Shown: piece after piece, positions 27,777 to 37,345 of the stretch
Position numbering within the stretch: position 1 is the first letter of the stretch
Layout: every line of letters begins with the position of its first letter
Source of the DNA: Saprospiraceae bacterium
GTDB taxonomy: Bacteria; Bacteroidota; Bacteroidia; Chitinophagales; Saprospiraceae
Direction of reading: 5' to 3'
NCBI GenBank assembly: GCA_016716335.1
Contig: JADJWN010000004.1
Location: 1 to 64,000 of the forward strand
DNA: 64,000 bases
Translations under genes and position numbers: made by a program
The notes under the pieces: generated by a model
What the model was told of the DNA's origin: nothing
Database searches by the model: none
What the model saw: the letters and a program-made list of their open reading frames with translations, nothing else

Positions 27777-29825
27777 ATGATGCAACCCACCATAGCTACC
27801 AAAGCAGCAGACAACATCCGTATCCTTGCGGCTGCCATGGTAGAAAAAGCCAACTCAGGCCACCCCGGCGGTCCGATGGGTGGTGCTGACTTTATCCAGA
27901 TTCTGTATTCTGAGTTTCTGAGATTTGATCCGGATGATGCGGCCTGGCCGTTCAGAGACCGGTTTTTTCTTGATCCGGGACATATGTCTGCCATGCTTTA
28001 TGCCCAGCTTACCTTATGCGGATTTATGCAGATGGAAGACCTGAAGGCATTCCGGCAGTGGAAAAGTGTCACTCCGGGACATCCCGAGCTCGACAGGAAA
28101 AGAGGTATAGAAAATACGTCAGGTCCACTGGGACTGGGTCATGCTTTCGGGGCAGGTTCGGCCATAGCGGAGCGGTTTATGGCACATCGTTTCGGCGACT
28201 GGATGGAGCATCGCACCTACATTTATATATCCGATGGGGGCATACAGGAGGAGATCTCTCAGGGTGTGGGCAGGATTGCTGGTTTTCTGGGATTAGGCAA
28301 TATCATCATGTTTTATGATGCCAATGATGTGCAGCTTAGCACCAAAGTAGGCGAAGTAACCGGAGAAGACACTGCCATGAAGTATCAGAGCTGGGGTTGG
28401 CATGTGATTACCATTGACGGCAATGACGAGTCAAGGATCAGGCAGGCACTCAAAACAGCCATTCAGGAGAAAGACAGACCCTCTCTCATTATAGGCCGCA
28501 CCGTGATGGGCAAGGGGGCGCTTAAGGAAGATGGTAGCTCCTACGAAGGTCAGGTGGAGACACACGGCAAACCCTTGGGGAAATCTAAAGCATCTTTTAC
28601 CAGAACCATTCAGAATCTGGGAGGCGATCCGGAAAATCCCTTTGTCATTTTCGATGAAGTATCGGCTTACTATGCCGGAGTGCTGGAACAGAAAAGGGAG
28701 TATGTCCGCAGGCACAGAGAGCTGCAGAAAGCCTGGGAGCTTTCACATCCCGAAAAGGCTGCAAAATTGCACGATTATCTGAGCAATAAACTGCCGGATC
28801 TGGAGTGGGATAGTATTGTACTGGGGCAGAATGAGGCGACCCGCAATGCCTCCGGCCGCATTCTCGGGCACTTTGCAGAACGTCTGGGCAATATGATAGT
28901 AGCCTCTGCCGACCTGTCCAACAGCGATATGACAGAGGGTTTTCTGAAAAAATCCAAAGCATTCAGCCGGCATGATTTTTCAGGAGCATTTCTCCAGGCC
29001 GGAGTTTCTGAGCTTACCATGGCGGGTTTGGCCACAGGCATGGCTCTGCATGGCGGAGTGATTCCGGTCTGTGCTACATTCTTTGCCTTTTCTGATTATA
29101 TGAAGCCGGTATTGAGGGTGGCTGCATTGATGGAGACCCCCGTGAGATTTTTATGGACCCATGATGCATTCAGAGTAGGGGAGGATGGACCTACCCATCA
29201 GCCGGTAGAGCAGGAAGCTCAGCTGCGGTTGCTCGAACAGGTACACAATCACAGTGGCAGCCCTTCTTTTCTGGCGCTCAGGCCGGCGGACAGTGCCGAG
29301 ACACTTACCGCATGGCGTCTCATGCTGCATACGGACCACAAACCCTCCGGTCTCATCCTGAGCCGTCAGAATGTAAAGGATGTGCCTTCGCAGACCGGCA
29401 GCAGGCTCAAGGATGCAGAAGGGCTCAATATGGGAGCCTACATTTTGTATGAAAGCCATAAAGAACAAACTCCGGATATCATTCTGATAGCCAATGGCTC
29501 CGAGGTATCCACTCTCATGGATAGTATCTCTGAGCTGGAAAACTCCCATCAGCTGAAAGTCAGGGTAGTCTCTGCACCGTCGGAGGGATTGTTCCGCCAG
29601 CATAGCCTTAATTATCAGGAGACGGTATTACCTGCGGGAGTACCCAAATTCGGGCTTACAGCCGGGCTTCCGGTAACCCTGAGGGGGCTGACCGGACAAG
29701 AGGGGCATGTGTACGGGCTGACGCATTTCGGGTATTCGGCACCATACACAGTATTGGACGAAAAATTCGGTTTTACAGCTGCCAATGTGGTGCAGCAGGT
29801 ACTCAAAATGCTGGATAAATCCTGA
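27777..29825 (+). CDS. tkt: Transketolase
   Basis: A full-length 682-aa thiamine-diphosphate enzyme of the non-oxidative pentose phosphate pathway. The N-terminal domain has NSGHPGGPMGGAD, PGHPELD and SDGGIQEEISQG (cofactor-binding region); the middle domain has ATFFAFSDYMKPVLRVAALM and the THDAFRVGEDGPTHQPVEQ signature of transketolases. It transfers two-carbon units between ketose and aldose phosphates. ATG 27777 or 27780 could serve as start. It converges with the lipase-like gene, with 2 bases between their stops. The TAGCTTTG at about 27733 is a possible -7 box. Confidence 0.93.
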   Translation: MMQPTIATKAADNIRILAAAMVEKANSGHPGGPMGGADFIQILYSEFLRFDPDDAAWPFRDRFFLDPGHMSAMLYAQLTLCGFMQMEDLKAFRQWKSVTPGHPELDRKRGIENTSGPLGLGHAFGAGSAIAERFMAHRFGDWMEHRTYIYISDGGIQEEISQGVGRIAGFLGLGNIIMFYDANDVQLSTKVGEVTGEDTAMKYQSWGWHVITIDGNDESRIRQALKTAIQEKDRPSLIIGRTVMGKGALKEDGSSYEGQVETHGKPLGKSKASFTRTIQNLGGDPENPFVIFDEVSAYYAGVLEQKREYVRRHRELQKAWELSHPEKAAKLHDYLSNKLPDLEWDSIVLGQNEATRNASGRILGHFAERLGNMIVASADLSNSDMTEGFLKKSKAFSRHDFSGAFLQAGVSELTMAGLATGMALHGGVIPVCATFFAFSDYMKPVLRVAALMETPVRFLWTHDAFRVGEDGPTHQPVEQEAQLRLLEQVHNHSGSPSFLALRPADSAETLTAWRLMLHTDHKPSGLILSRQNVKDVPSQTGSRLKDAEGLNMGAYILYESHKEQTPDIILIANGSEVSTLMDSISELENSHQLKVRVVSAPSEGLFRQHSLNYQETVLPAGVPKFGLTAGLPVTLRGLTGQEGHVYGLTHFGYSAPYTVLDEKFGFTAANVVQQVLKMLDKS

Positions 29826-29827
29826 CC

Positions 29828-31144
29828 TCAATCAAATACGGCAATAATCACCCCTTCTGAGGCGGACTTGTAATTCTTCACTTTGAGCTTTTTGCCGTTC
29901 AGCAGGATTTCAGTGGATTGGCTGCCTGCGGCAGGCAGAAATACATCTGCACCTCTTAGAAAAGGAAACAGGGCAAAGGCCGGATGTCCCGCACCACTGC
30001 TGCTCTGATCTCCGTTGTCATATACAAACATGGCAATGACCGAATTCTGAGGGGCGCACAACTGGGCGGTGGACAGTTCAGTGCCGTTGACCGTAAGATT
30101 ATCCCTGCCGTGGATCACCGCTTTAGGGGCTGAAAATACGGCTACCACACTCTGCCGGTCATCCTTCGGCAGATTGGCGAGCAATAATCCAGCGATACTT
30201 CCTGCTGGCGGAAAAGTGCGCAGATAGACCAACGGATTGGAGGAATCAAAGGGCTGCCTGTAGTAATACAATGTTCTGAAATCCTGTCTCGGAGCAGTGA
30301 CTTCGAAGATATAGGGCTCACTGCTGCTCAGGCGTACATTTCTGAAATATCCTTCTTCGTCCGGCTGGAGCGTTGCCAGTGCTGCACCTGCAGGAGTTCC
30401 GTCTGCGGGATTTGCTCTGAATATCCTTACGGTGACGTCTTTTTCCGGCTTGTTTTCACCCAAGGTCACGACTCTGCCTGCAATAGTAGGTGAAGTTGTT
30501 TTCACAGCCTGCAGTCGGGCCGGTTTTTTACCCTCATTCAGAAAGCTGTATATGCTTTCAAAAGTCGAAACATCCGTAGCTACTTCGTAGTGGTCCAGAT
30601 TTTCAAACACTGCATTCTGCGCACCCGGTATATCTGCCCCGTTGACGATCTTATCCGCTTTGGAGTATATGTTCAGCACAGGTATGTTTTTGTCGGGTCC
30701 CGGCAAAGTGCTTTGAGCCGAAGATCCTATATGTACATATGCTGCTACCTTTCGGGCTCTGTCTGCATTGCTCATGTAGCTGTATGCCAGCCCTCCTCCG
30801 GCCGAATGCCCGATAAGGTGCACTTTTTCTGCTTTGTGGTCGTTAAGTGCCCGGCTGACCATTTGGTCAAGTTTTTCGAGATTGTCGGCATTGTTGCCTC
30901 CCAGGGTATTCCAGTCATATGCATAGAGCATTTCGGGAGTGTAGCCGTTGGCTATGTAGAGTGTGCTGTGTTTTGCCCAGGTATCTCCGGAGGCCAGCAT
31001 TCCGTGTATCATCACCAGAGGTATTTTTTTATTCTGGCTGTTATCCGGTTGGTTATTGTCCGGGGTGTTGTCTTTGCTGCAGCCCATCACCAACAGGGCA
31101 GGAAAGAGAAATATTGTAATGAAAATCCGGTGAATCTTCGACAT
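29828..31144 (-). CDS. Lipase-like alpha/beta-hydrolase lipoprotein
   Basis: About 438 aa from ATG 31144 (MSKIHRIFITIFLFPALLVMGC), chosen because it gives a proper signal peptide with lipobox VMGC. The hydrolase domain has PLVMIHGML (oxyanion region) and GHSAGGG with the nucleophile serine. A regulatory-like beta domain (GRVVTLGENKPEKDVTVRI) and a further beta region follow in the second half. This resembles surface-attached lipases/esterases with carboxypeptidase-regulatory-like modules. The substrate is unknown. It stands alone, with an inverted-repeat element upstream. Confidence 0.82.
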   Translation of the reverse strand: MSKIHRIFITIFLFPALLVMGCSKDNTPDNNQPDNSQNKKIPLVMIHGMLASGDTWAKHSTLYIANGYTPEMLYAYDWNTLGGNNADNLEKLDQMVSRALNDHKAEKVHLIGHSAGGGLAYSYMSNADRARKVAAYVHIGSSAQSTLPGPDKNIPVLNIYSKADKIVNGADIPGAQNAVFENLDHYEVATDVSTFESIYSFLNEGKKPARLQAVKTTSPTIAGRVVTLGENKPEKDVTVRIFRANPADGTPAGAALATLQPDEEGYFRNVRLSSSEPYIFEVTAPRQDFRTLYYYRQPFDSSNPLVYLRTFPPAGSIAGLLLANLPKDDRQSVVAVFSAPKAVIHGRDNLTVNGTELSTAQLCAPQNSVIAMFVYDNGDQSSSGAGHPAFALFPFLRGADVFLPAAGSQSTEILLNGKKLKVKNYKSASEGVIIAVFD

Positions 31145-31202
31145 AACTCTGTGTTTTAGCCGGTATAAAACTACAAAATTCCGTAAAGGTTGCAAGTATT
31201 AT

Positions 31203-31330
31203 ACCCGAATTATGCATCAGAACTTCGTGGTGAAGGTTGTTATGGCTATATAATAACGAGACGACAGGTTTTGAATTTATTTTGGATCCATTTCAGGGTA
31301 TAATGGATTTACTGTTGCAGTATTCGGGTT
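31203..31330. mobile_element. Second MITE-like element, 128 bp
   Basis: The left end ACCCGAATTATGCATCAGAA is close to the left end of the element at 8132, and the right end at 31310-31330 is its imperfect inverse (reverse complement ACCCGAATACTGCAACAGTA, about 15 of 20 matches). The right flank GGTTAAAG is the same as at the other element. The interior is not similar to it and has no ORF. It sits between the lipase gene and a GT2 gene. Confidence 0.5.
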
Positions 31331-31348
31331 AAAGAAATATTCCGGCAC

Positions 31349-32479
31349 TCATTTCCAGTGTTTGTTGTGTGAAGAAGCGGAGGAAAAGAATACTGCGCTT
31401 ATACCCGAATACAGTATGTGCAGCATATACAGTACAGTACTAAGAAGATAGTCTTTCAATGCATCCCGGATATGAAACCACCGGCATACCGTACTCAAAT
31501 ATCGGTAATCCACTGCCATTTTGATAAAAAACATGGACAATCCCACCGGAATCAAGCGATGGTCCATCCACAATCCGGCAATTATATTGAGAGGTATCAG
31601 ACTTACATAGCCGAATATGACGGCATGCAGGAGGTTCATTTTCTGATTTTTATAGTATCTGGCCTTGCCTGCCCACCTTGCCCGCTGCCTCATCAAAGCA
31701 GGCAGATCCTGCTCGGCTTTGGTCTGTACTATGGCATCCGGGGATTTTACATACCGCAGGGTGTTTTTTTCCGGATTGAATGCTTTTTCCGCCATGAAGA
31801 CATCATCTCCCGAGGCAGTAAATGCATGGGAAAGCATACCGCCGGCCTGCTTATAAAATGACTTCCTGTATGCCATATTGGCACCATTGGCCAAGGGGAA
31901 ATGCCGCTTTTGGAGAGCTACTGCCGTGATTCCCATGGTGGCTGCAAGATCGAGCTGCTGAAATCGTCCTGTGAGGGATGTCTGGCTCCTGATGATGACC
32001 GGTCCGGTGAGCATCTTCACCTCTTCGTCTCTGAATGCTGCGGCCATGACTTCGAGCCATCCCGGCCCCGGCATACAATCTGCATCCGTAAATATCAGCA
32101 ACTCCGCTACGGCCATCTCCACAGCCCTGTCTATTGCTGCCTTCTTACCGTATTGACCGGGTTTTTGAGCTATCAGTTTCAGGTTGGATATATTGCAGGT
32201 ACGGACTATCTCTGCCGTGCCATCTGTAGAATGGTCATCTACGACTATGATTTCATATTTTTCAGCAGGATAGCGGTTATGGCGGATAGACTGCAGACAG
32301 GCTGTGATACAGTCAGCTTCATTTCTTGCGGCAATGATGACACTCAGGAATGGCAAATCATGATAATCCAGCCGGGATTCAGGTCTGAAATCAGGGGTCT
32401 TTTGCCAGGCATCGTGGTAATACAGTATCAGTCCGGTATAGGCAGCAATATAGATAAGAGATATACTGATTAAGACCAA
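31349..32479 (-). CDS. Membrane-bound family 2 glycosyltransferase
   Basis: A 376-aa processive-type GT2 protein: an N-terminal helix (residues ~3-20), the GT-A catalytic domain with FLSVIIAARNEAD, VVDDHSTDGT, TDADCMPGPGW (DxD) and RQRARWAGKARYY (the QxxRW motif), then two or three C-terminal helices. Such enzymes polymerise or add sugars at the membrane. There is no ATG: the start is TTG 32479, 8 bases after the upstream stop, so it probably depends on coupling to the upstream gene. Confidence 0.83.
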   Translation of the reverse strand: MVLISISLIYIAAYTGLILYYHDAWQKTPDFRPESRLDYHDLPFLSVIIAARNEADCITACLQSIRHNRYPAEKYEIIVVDDHSTDGTAEIVRTCNISNLKLIAQKPGQYGKKAAIDRAVEMAVAELLIFTDADCMPGPGWLEVMAAAFRDEEVKMLTGPVIIRSQTSLTGRFQQLDLAATMGITAVALQKRHFPLANGANMAYRKSFYKQAGGMLSHAFTASGDDVFMAEKAFNPEKNTLRYVKSPDAIVQTKAEQDLPALMRQRARWAGKARYYKNQKMNLLHAVIFGYVSLIPLNIIAGLWMDHRLIPVGLSMFFIKMAVDYRYLSTVCRWFHIRDALKDYLLSTVLYMLHILYSGISAVFFSSASSHNKHWK

Positions 32480-32487
32480 AACAGCGG

Positions 32488-32982
32488 TTATTTGAAGAGT
32501 TCATCATAGGGGCTGTCACTGTCTTTGCTGCTTTCCTGCCGGGTGCTTTTCTGTAGGGGTGGTAATTCGAGAAAGGATTCATCCTCCTTTTCTTCCTTTA
32601 CTTCTACATATTCCGTATAGGTATTTCGTTCTTTTTCGGCATTCTTCAAAGCTGTTTTGACACTTCTGCGCATGATGGCTTTGAGAAAAAGATAGCCCAG
32701 CACAAAGGGAAACCCAAAAAATGTCAGTACCGCCGCCAGTATGCCCATAATGGTATTTTCTTTGAGCAGCTTGATCATAAACCTGAAAAAATCAGTGAAT
32801 ACCGTGTAATCCAGCACAAGCGTTGCAATCAGTATCACCGGAGCAGCCCACATCAGCAGATTGAATATACCCTTTGCCAGAAAATATAATCCAAAAAACA
32901 GGAGGGCAAGGATAATCACCGGCCCCAGAAAACCTAAGGGATTGGAGCCGCCACCTACCCGAAACTCTTTGTACACAGTCAT
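32488..32982 (-). CDS. Hypothetical membrane protein
   Basis: A 164-aa protein with two long hydrophobic stretches (residues ~14-58, two helices, and ~75-103), then a charged tail rich in Glu, Lys and Ser (KNAEKERNTYTEYVEVKEE). The family is not recognised; similar small proteins occur next to GT2 genes in Bacteroidota. It starts at ATG 32982 and is followed 8 bases later by the glycosyltransferase, so the two form an operon. Confidence 0.6.
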   Translation of the reverse strand: MTVYKEFRVGGGSNPLGFLGPVIILALLFFGLYFLAKGIFNLLMWAAPVILIATLVLDYTVFTDFFRFMIKLLKENTIMGILAAVLTFFGFPFVLGYLFLKAIMRRSVKTALKNAEKERNTYTEYVEVKEEKEDESFLELPPLQKSTRQESSKDSDSPYDELFK

Positions 32983-33267
32983 GTCTTTGGTTTTTGCACA
33001 AATTTAAAGGCATTTGTGTGCATTGCGCATAAATCTTCTGCCAAATCCTTTTATTTATTGACAAACAGATTCAGAGGGATTTAACGGGAAGGATTTTCAG
33101 ATTGAGTGTCCGGGGATTGATTTTTGGACAGAGCACTCCGGATATGGGGAAAGCGGTTTTTCTGCTATTACACAATGGCTCAGTAATGAGAGAAAACTTC
33201 GGGTGCTAAAAAATTTCTAAAAAAAAACACTTAACCTATTCAGTAATAAAGGACTGAAATGATGGCA

Positions 33268-33822
33268 TTACAGCAGCTTAATCCTGAAAAACAGAACTGC
33301 ATGGGGTGCTATCCTGCCGGGTATGCCCTCCGCTCCATATGCGAGATAGGAAGGTATGCCTGCTATTACTTCACTGCCTGGAGTCATCATCAGAAGCAAT
33401 TCATTCCATCCGTGTATCATATTTCCTACCTGAAATGATGCGGGTTTTCCGGAGTCATAATTGCTGTCAAATACAGTGCCGTCTGCGAGATAACCATGAT
33501 AGAGCACCTTTACCTTATCTCCCGTCTGGAGAGCCTGACCTGTACCTTGGGTCAGTATTTTGTAGTAAATGCCGCTCTTTGTCCGGAGAGCATCAGGATA
33601 GTGATCTGCAAAATATTCGATAAGGATATTCTCCTCTTCCTCAAACCGATTGGCAGGTGCGGCATGATAATGCTGATAAATACCGGATAAATCCGGGTCT
33701 TCATTGATGGCTTGCTGTGCGGCAGGTGGATTGTTTATTTCTTTCGTTCCGGTGACGGACTGGCAGGCGGTCAGGATGACTGACAGAAATGTCAGGGCAG
33801 CAATGGGATTGAACCTGTACAT
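33268..33822 (-). CDS. FKBP-type peptidyl-prolyl isomerase lipoprotein
   Basis: A 184-aa lipoprotein with lipobox LTAC (Cys20) and an FKBP domain in the C-terminal ~90 residues: GDKVKVLYHGYLADGTVFDS, GWNELLLMMTPGSEV, IPSYLAYGAEGIPG and the final beta strand APHAVLFFRIKLL. FKBPs catalyse prolyl isomerisation and chaperone protein folding; this one would act in the periplasm or at the outer membrane. The Tyr, Phe and Asp of the active-site pocket are present, but the usual IPxGWxEAL helix is altered to HGWNELL, as in many Bacteroidota homologues. It stands alone, with a 285-bp non-coding gap upstream. Confidence 0.87.
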   Translation of the reverse strand: MYRFNPIAALTFLSVILTACQSVTGTKEINNPPAAQQAINEDPDLSGIYQHYHAAPANRFEEEENILIEYFADHYPDALRTKSGIYYKILTQGTGQALQTGDKVKVLYHGYLADGTVFDSNYDSGKPASFQVGNMIHGWNELLLMMTPGSEVIAGIPSYLAYGAEGIPGRIAPHAVLFFRIKLL

Positions 33823-33846
33823 GGTGTTTATTTTTAAAATGCGTAT

Positions 33847-34101
33847 TCAGAGACCTTCCTGTTCTTCTATGATTTCCAGGGCAAAGTCCACATCCGATTC
33901 TTTGACTTTGAGCTCTATGCGGTCTCCGGGTATTATGAGTACATTGCTGGTATTGGCAAGGTAGGTTTCTACACCGTGGGTTTTCAGTTCATTGGCGATA
34001 AGGTCTGCAAAAATCCGGTCTGTATAGGTTCTTACGGTCACCCATTGGTATTCATGATATGCTTCCATAGGCTTTTTTTTGACAATACTGCTTTTTAACA
34101 T
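33847..34101 (-). CDS. DUF2007 domain protein
   Basis: An 84-aa protein of the DUF2007 family, a ferredoxin-like fold described as a putative signal-transducing domain. The core is WVTVRTYTDRIFADLIANEL, HGVETYLANTSN and ELKVKESDVDFALEIIEEQE. The start may be ATG 34101 or, more likely, ATG 34068 (MEAYHEYQWV), which removes a Lys-rich lead. It ends 24 bases before the FKBP gene, so a small operon is possible. Confidence 0.75.
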   Translation of the reverse strand: MLKSSIVKKKPMEAYHEYQWVTVRTYTDRIFADLIANELKTHGVETYLANTSNVLIIPGDRIELKVKESDVDFALEIIEEQEGL

Positions 34102-34260
34102 TATTTCTGCGCCTTAAAGTTCCCTGTATGATATAAAAAATAGGTTTTAACCACTGACAGTGTCGTATTGGGTTTGAAACTTTGGGGATTAATTGACAGG
34201 TATCCGGGTGAAACAGCCCAAAAGAAGCAGATGGTTTATTTCAGCATTTTCGCAGCGGCA

Positions 34261-34292
34261 TTGCTCAAAAGCCGTTTTTTACCGTACCTTTG
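34261..34292 (+). promoter_or_regulatory. Promoter of the HEAT-cyclophilin gene
   Basis: TTG at 34261-34263 and TACCTTTG at 34285-34292 with a 21-base spacer. The expected transcription start is near 34299, so the upstream TTG start at 34290 is excluded and the gene begins at ATG 34314. Confidence 0.6.
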
Positions 34293-34313
34293 TTTGCCGT
34301 AATTTCATCGATT

Positions 34314-36323
34314 ATGATATCCAGATGTGCTGCATTATTATGGGTGGGCATAGCATGGTGGTTGAGTGCCTGCATTCCGGACACCAAATCCTCACTGTCC
34401 GAAATCAAGACGGATTTCAATGATCCGGTATATCGTCAGATACTGGACCTTCAGGACAGACAGTCCCTGGATAGCCTCCTGATGTGGATGGACCATGCCG
34501 ATCCCACCTACAGGTATGCTGCGGTCAATGCCTTTGCTTCTATCCGCGATGCCTCGGTAGTGGACAGTCTCCTGTCCATGCTCAATGATCCGGTGCTACA
34601 GGTCAGGGCGGTAGCAGCCTATGCCATAGGGCAATGCAACGAACCCGCCAAGGTGGACAGACTTGTGGCAGCCTTCAGAGGCAAGGATACCATCAACATT
34701 GATAATGCCTACAATGCCAATATACTGGAGGCTATCGGCAAAACCGGAGAAGTCACACATCTCAAAGCTATGGCCTCGGTACGGACATACCGTATCACCG
34801 ATACACTCCTGCTGGAAGGACTGACTAAGGCTATTTACCGCTTTGCTCTGAGAGGTATCACTGCTCCCGAAGGCACAGCGAGAATGGTGGACTACCTCTA
34901 TCTGCCGGCTACACCTTATAAAGCCCGGCTGATGGCAGCCAATTATATTGGAAGAGCCAAGGGGCTTGATCTGTCGCAGCATAAAATCCGGCTGATGGAA
35001 GTCTTCAACAAAAGCAGTGACCCTTACATCCGTATGGCCCTTGTCCTTGGCTTTGGCAAAAGCAAAGATCCGGATTTTATTCCGGTACTCAGAGCCGGCC
35101 TGCTCACCGAAAACGATTACAGGGTAAAAGCCAATGTCATCCGTGCTTTGGGCAATTATGAGTACGAAGAAATCAAGGATATAGTACTTCCCTATCTCAA
35201 AGACAAAAATCCGCATCTGGCCAAGTTAGCCTCCGAATTTGTGCTTGATCACGGCGTCAAGGAAGATTTTGAGCTTTATCAGAGTCATATGAGTGATTCT
35301 CTGCACTGGGCGGTACGATGCAATCTGGAAGCGGCCAGGCTCAAACATACCCCATTGTATTTTACCAAAACCAAAAATTTTATTTCCGAAGGTATGGTTA
35401 AAACCATACAGAATACCAGAAATCCCTATGAGAAAGCTGCATATATCCAGGCACTGGGTCTGGATCCTTTCAATTATGAGCTGATTCATTCTGTACTTAC
35501 CAGACATGTGACCGAGCCGGTATGCAAGGTGGCCGCATATCAGGCTTTCGGGCAGATACTCAGAGACCCCAATTTTTTTAAAGCATTCGGCTACGGCTAC
35601 CCCAAAGTCAAGGCTCAGATCCTGGAGTATCTCTTTGAAGGTCTCAAGACCGGAGATGCCGGTGTGATAGCCGTCATCGGCGAAATCCTCAAATCCCCCA
35701 ATCTCAGCTGGCGTGAGTGGATAAAAGACACCGCTTTTCTCAATACTGTGCTCGAAAAACTCGTATTGCCGCGGGAAATAGAAAGTTACAACCAGCTGGC
35801 CGCCGCCATCGCCTATATCGAAAACAGGGACTTCAAACCCAGAAAACCTGAATACAATCACCCCATCGATTTTGCCGTAATACAGAGTCTGGCGGACTCT
35901 GCCATTGCTGCTGTCAAGACCACCAAAGGGCTGATACGGATACAGCTGCTGCGGCGCAAAGCTCCGGCTACCGTAGCCAGTTTTGTAAAACTTGCTCAGG
36001 ATAAGTTTTACAATGACAAGATATTCCACAGAGTAGTGCCCAATTTTGTCATACAGACCGGCTGTCCACGGGGAGACGGATATGGTTCGGAAGATTTTTC
36101 TATCCGGTCTGAATTGCCTCAGATGTATTATGATGAAGAAGGATATGTCGGGATGGCTTCGGCAGGCAATCATACCGAGGGTACCCAGTGGTTTATCACC
36201 CACTCTCCGGCGCCTCACTTAGACGGCAATTATACCATATTCGGCAAGGTGGTAGAGGGCATGGATGTAGTGCATAACATTGATATCGGGGACAAAATCA
36301 TAGAAATCATAGTGGTAAAATAA
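34314..36323 (+). CDS. HEAT-repeat lipoprotein fused to a cyclophilin domain
   Basis: A 669-aa lipoprotein. The signal peptide ends in lipobox LSAC at residue ~20. Residues ~40-460 are HEAT/PBS-lyase-like helical repeats (PTYRYAAVNAFASIRDASVV; DYRVKANVIRALGNYEYEE). Residues ~530-669 form a cyclophilin-type peptidyl-prolyl isomerase: FHRVVPNFVIQTG includes the catalytic Arg and Gln, then GMASAGNHTEGTQWFIT and HLDGNYTIFGKV. The fusion suggests an envelope folding factor that grips its client with the solenoid. The partner is unknown. The start is chosen from the promoter position. Confidence 0.87.
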   Translation: MISRCAALLWVGIAWWLSACIPDTKSSLSEIKTDFNDPVYRQILDLQDRQSLDSLLMWMDHADPTYRYAAVNAFASIRDASVVDSLLSMLNDPVLQVRAVAAYAIGQCNEPAKVDRLVAAFRGKDTINIDNAYNANILEAIGKTGEVTHLKAMASVRTYRITDTLLLEGLTKAIYRFALRGITAPEGTARMVDYLYLPATPYKARLMAANYIGRAKGLDLSQHKIRLMEVFNKSSDPYIRMALVLGFGKSKDPDFIPVLRAGLLTENDYRVKANVIRALGNYEYEEIKDIVLPYLKDKNPHLAKLASEFVLDHGVKEDFELYQSHMSDSLHWAVRCNLEAARLKHTPLYFTKTKNFISEGMVKTIQNTRNPYEKAAYIQALGLDPFNYELIHSVLTRHVTEPVCKVAAYQAFGQILRDPNFFKAFGYGYPKVKAQILEYLFEGLKTGDAGVIAVIGEILKSPNLSWREWIKDTAFLNTVLEKLVLPREIESYNQLAAAIAYIENRDFKPRKPEYNHPIDFAVIQSLADSAIAAVKTTKGLIRIQLLRRKAPATVASFVKLAQDKFYNDKIFHRVVPNFVIQTGCPRGDGYGSEDFSIRSELPQMYYDEEGYVGMASAGNHTEGTQWFITHSPAPHLDGNYTIFGKVVEGMDVVHNIDIGDKIIEIIVVK

Positions 36324-36466
36324 ATCCTGCAATGTTGTGGCAGCAAAACCATAAACTATACCACATAAAGCAGTCATCACAGCGTCAATATGTGATAGCC
36401 CGATTTTTACAATAAACAGGACTTCCTTTCAGTACCGGAGCATACAGCTGGTATATTATATGAATA

Positions 36467-37182
36467 CTATCTAACTATCTCCAGGGCTTTGGGCAGCATG
36501 CGGTCCACCCACATGCGATACATCCTGCCGGAGGGGTGCAGTTTGTCAGAGACCAGGAGTGTGCTGTCTGCTCCTGCCTGTCTGCTGATATCGGTGATAT
36601 GGATATAGTGTACAGCTTTTTGTGCTGCGACTGTCTGATTGATGGCATTGTAAGCATCAATCTCTGCACTGATTTTGGCACTGTTTCTTTGCCTGCCAAA
36701 CGGCGTGACCCCATAGTCCGGTATGGAAAGCACGATTACTTTGTCAGCCCTGTTGCCTGCCAGCTCAATGGCTTTATCCACCAGCTTAGCGAATCTGCCA
36801 TTGTAAAGATTGATATCATATCCTCTGTACTGGTCATTGACTCCAATCAGCAGAGTCACGATGTCATAAGGCGGTGCCAGAGTGCTGTCACCGGCTATGG
36901 CTGCACTCAGCTCATCACAGGTCCAGCCTGTACGGGCGATCACTTTGGGAGAGCTTTTGAATGGAATATTGAGATTTTGCAGGGCGAACTGCAACAGGAA
37001 GGGAAAGCTTTGTTCTGTTAGCTCTCCGTGACCTATGGTGTAGCTGTCTCCCAGAGAAAGATATTGCTTTTCGGAGGTGACGGAAGGAGGATTACCTGTG
37101 GTTTGCTGTGGCAGGGGAGCCTGGTGCAATGCTGCAGAAGCAGAGCAAGCAGGAATACGGGTAAGGTCGGGAGCATTTGCAT
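36467..37182 (-). pseudogene. SGNH/GDSL hydrolase lipoprotein, frameshifted at its signal peptide
   Basis: The hydrolase body (YLSLGDSYTIGHG block I with Ser; LIGVNDQYRG block III; DKLHPSG block V with Asp-His) is intact from about 37125 to 36467. Its own frame has no good start. A signal peptide (MQMLPTLPVFLLALLLQHC, ATG 37182, lipobox Cys at residue 19) is encoded in another frame just upstream. One missing base near 37127 joins the two as a 239-codon gene. The family hydrolyses esters of lipids or glycans. As written, the exported form cannot be made; a TTG inside the body frame could give a cytoplasmic version. Confidence 0.7.
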
Positions 37183-37294
37183 AACTATGATTTGGTCAAT
37201 ACAAAGGATAAATTCAATCTGGCGGCAGATTTGGTCATCAAACATTTCTCTTAAGGAAAAGTTGTAAGGTTTTTTTGCATTATTCCCCATAAAA

Positions 37295-37326
37295 TTTGCT
37301 TTTTTGAAAAAGCCATGCTATATTTG
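37295..37326 (+). promoter_or_regulatory. Promoter upstream of the 8-bp microsatellite
   Basis: TTTG at 37295-37298 and TATATTTG at 37319-37326 with a 20-base spacer match the Bacteroidota promoter consensus. The transcript would run through the microsatellite toward the secreted-protein gene at 37550. Confidence 0.55.
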
Positions 37327-37345
37327 TACTAGTATTGTACTGCAT

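Noticed and set aside
31901..32473. 190-codon plus-strand frame opposite the GT2 gene
   Set aside because: Antisense to a gene with clear GT2 motifs; no start signal or protein-like features.
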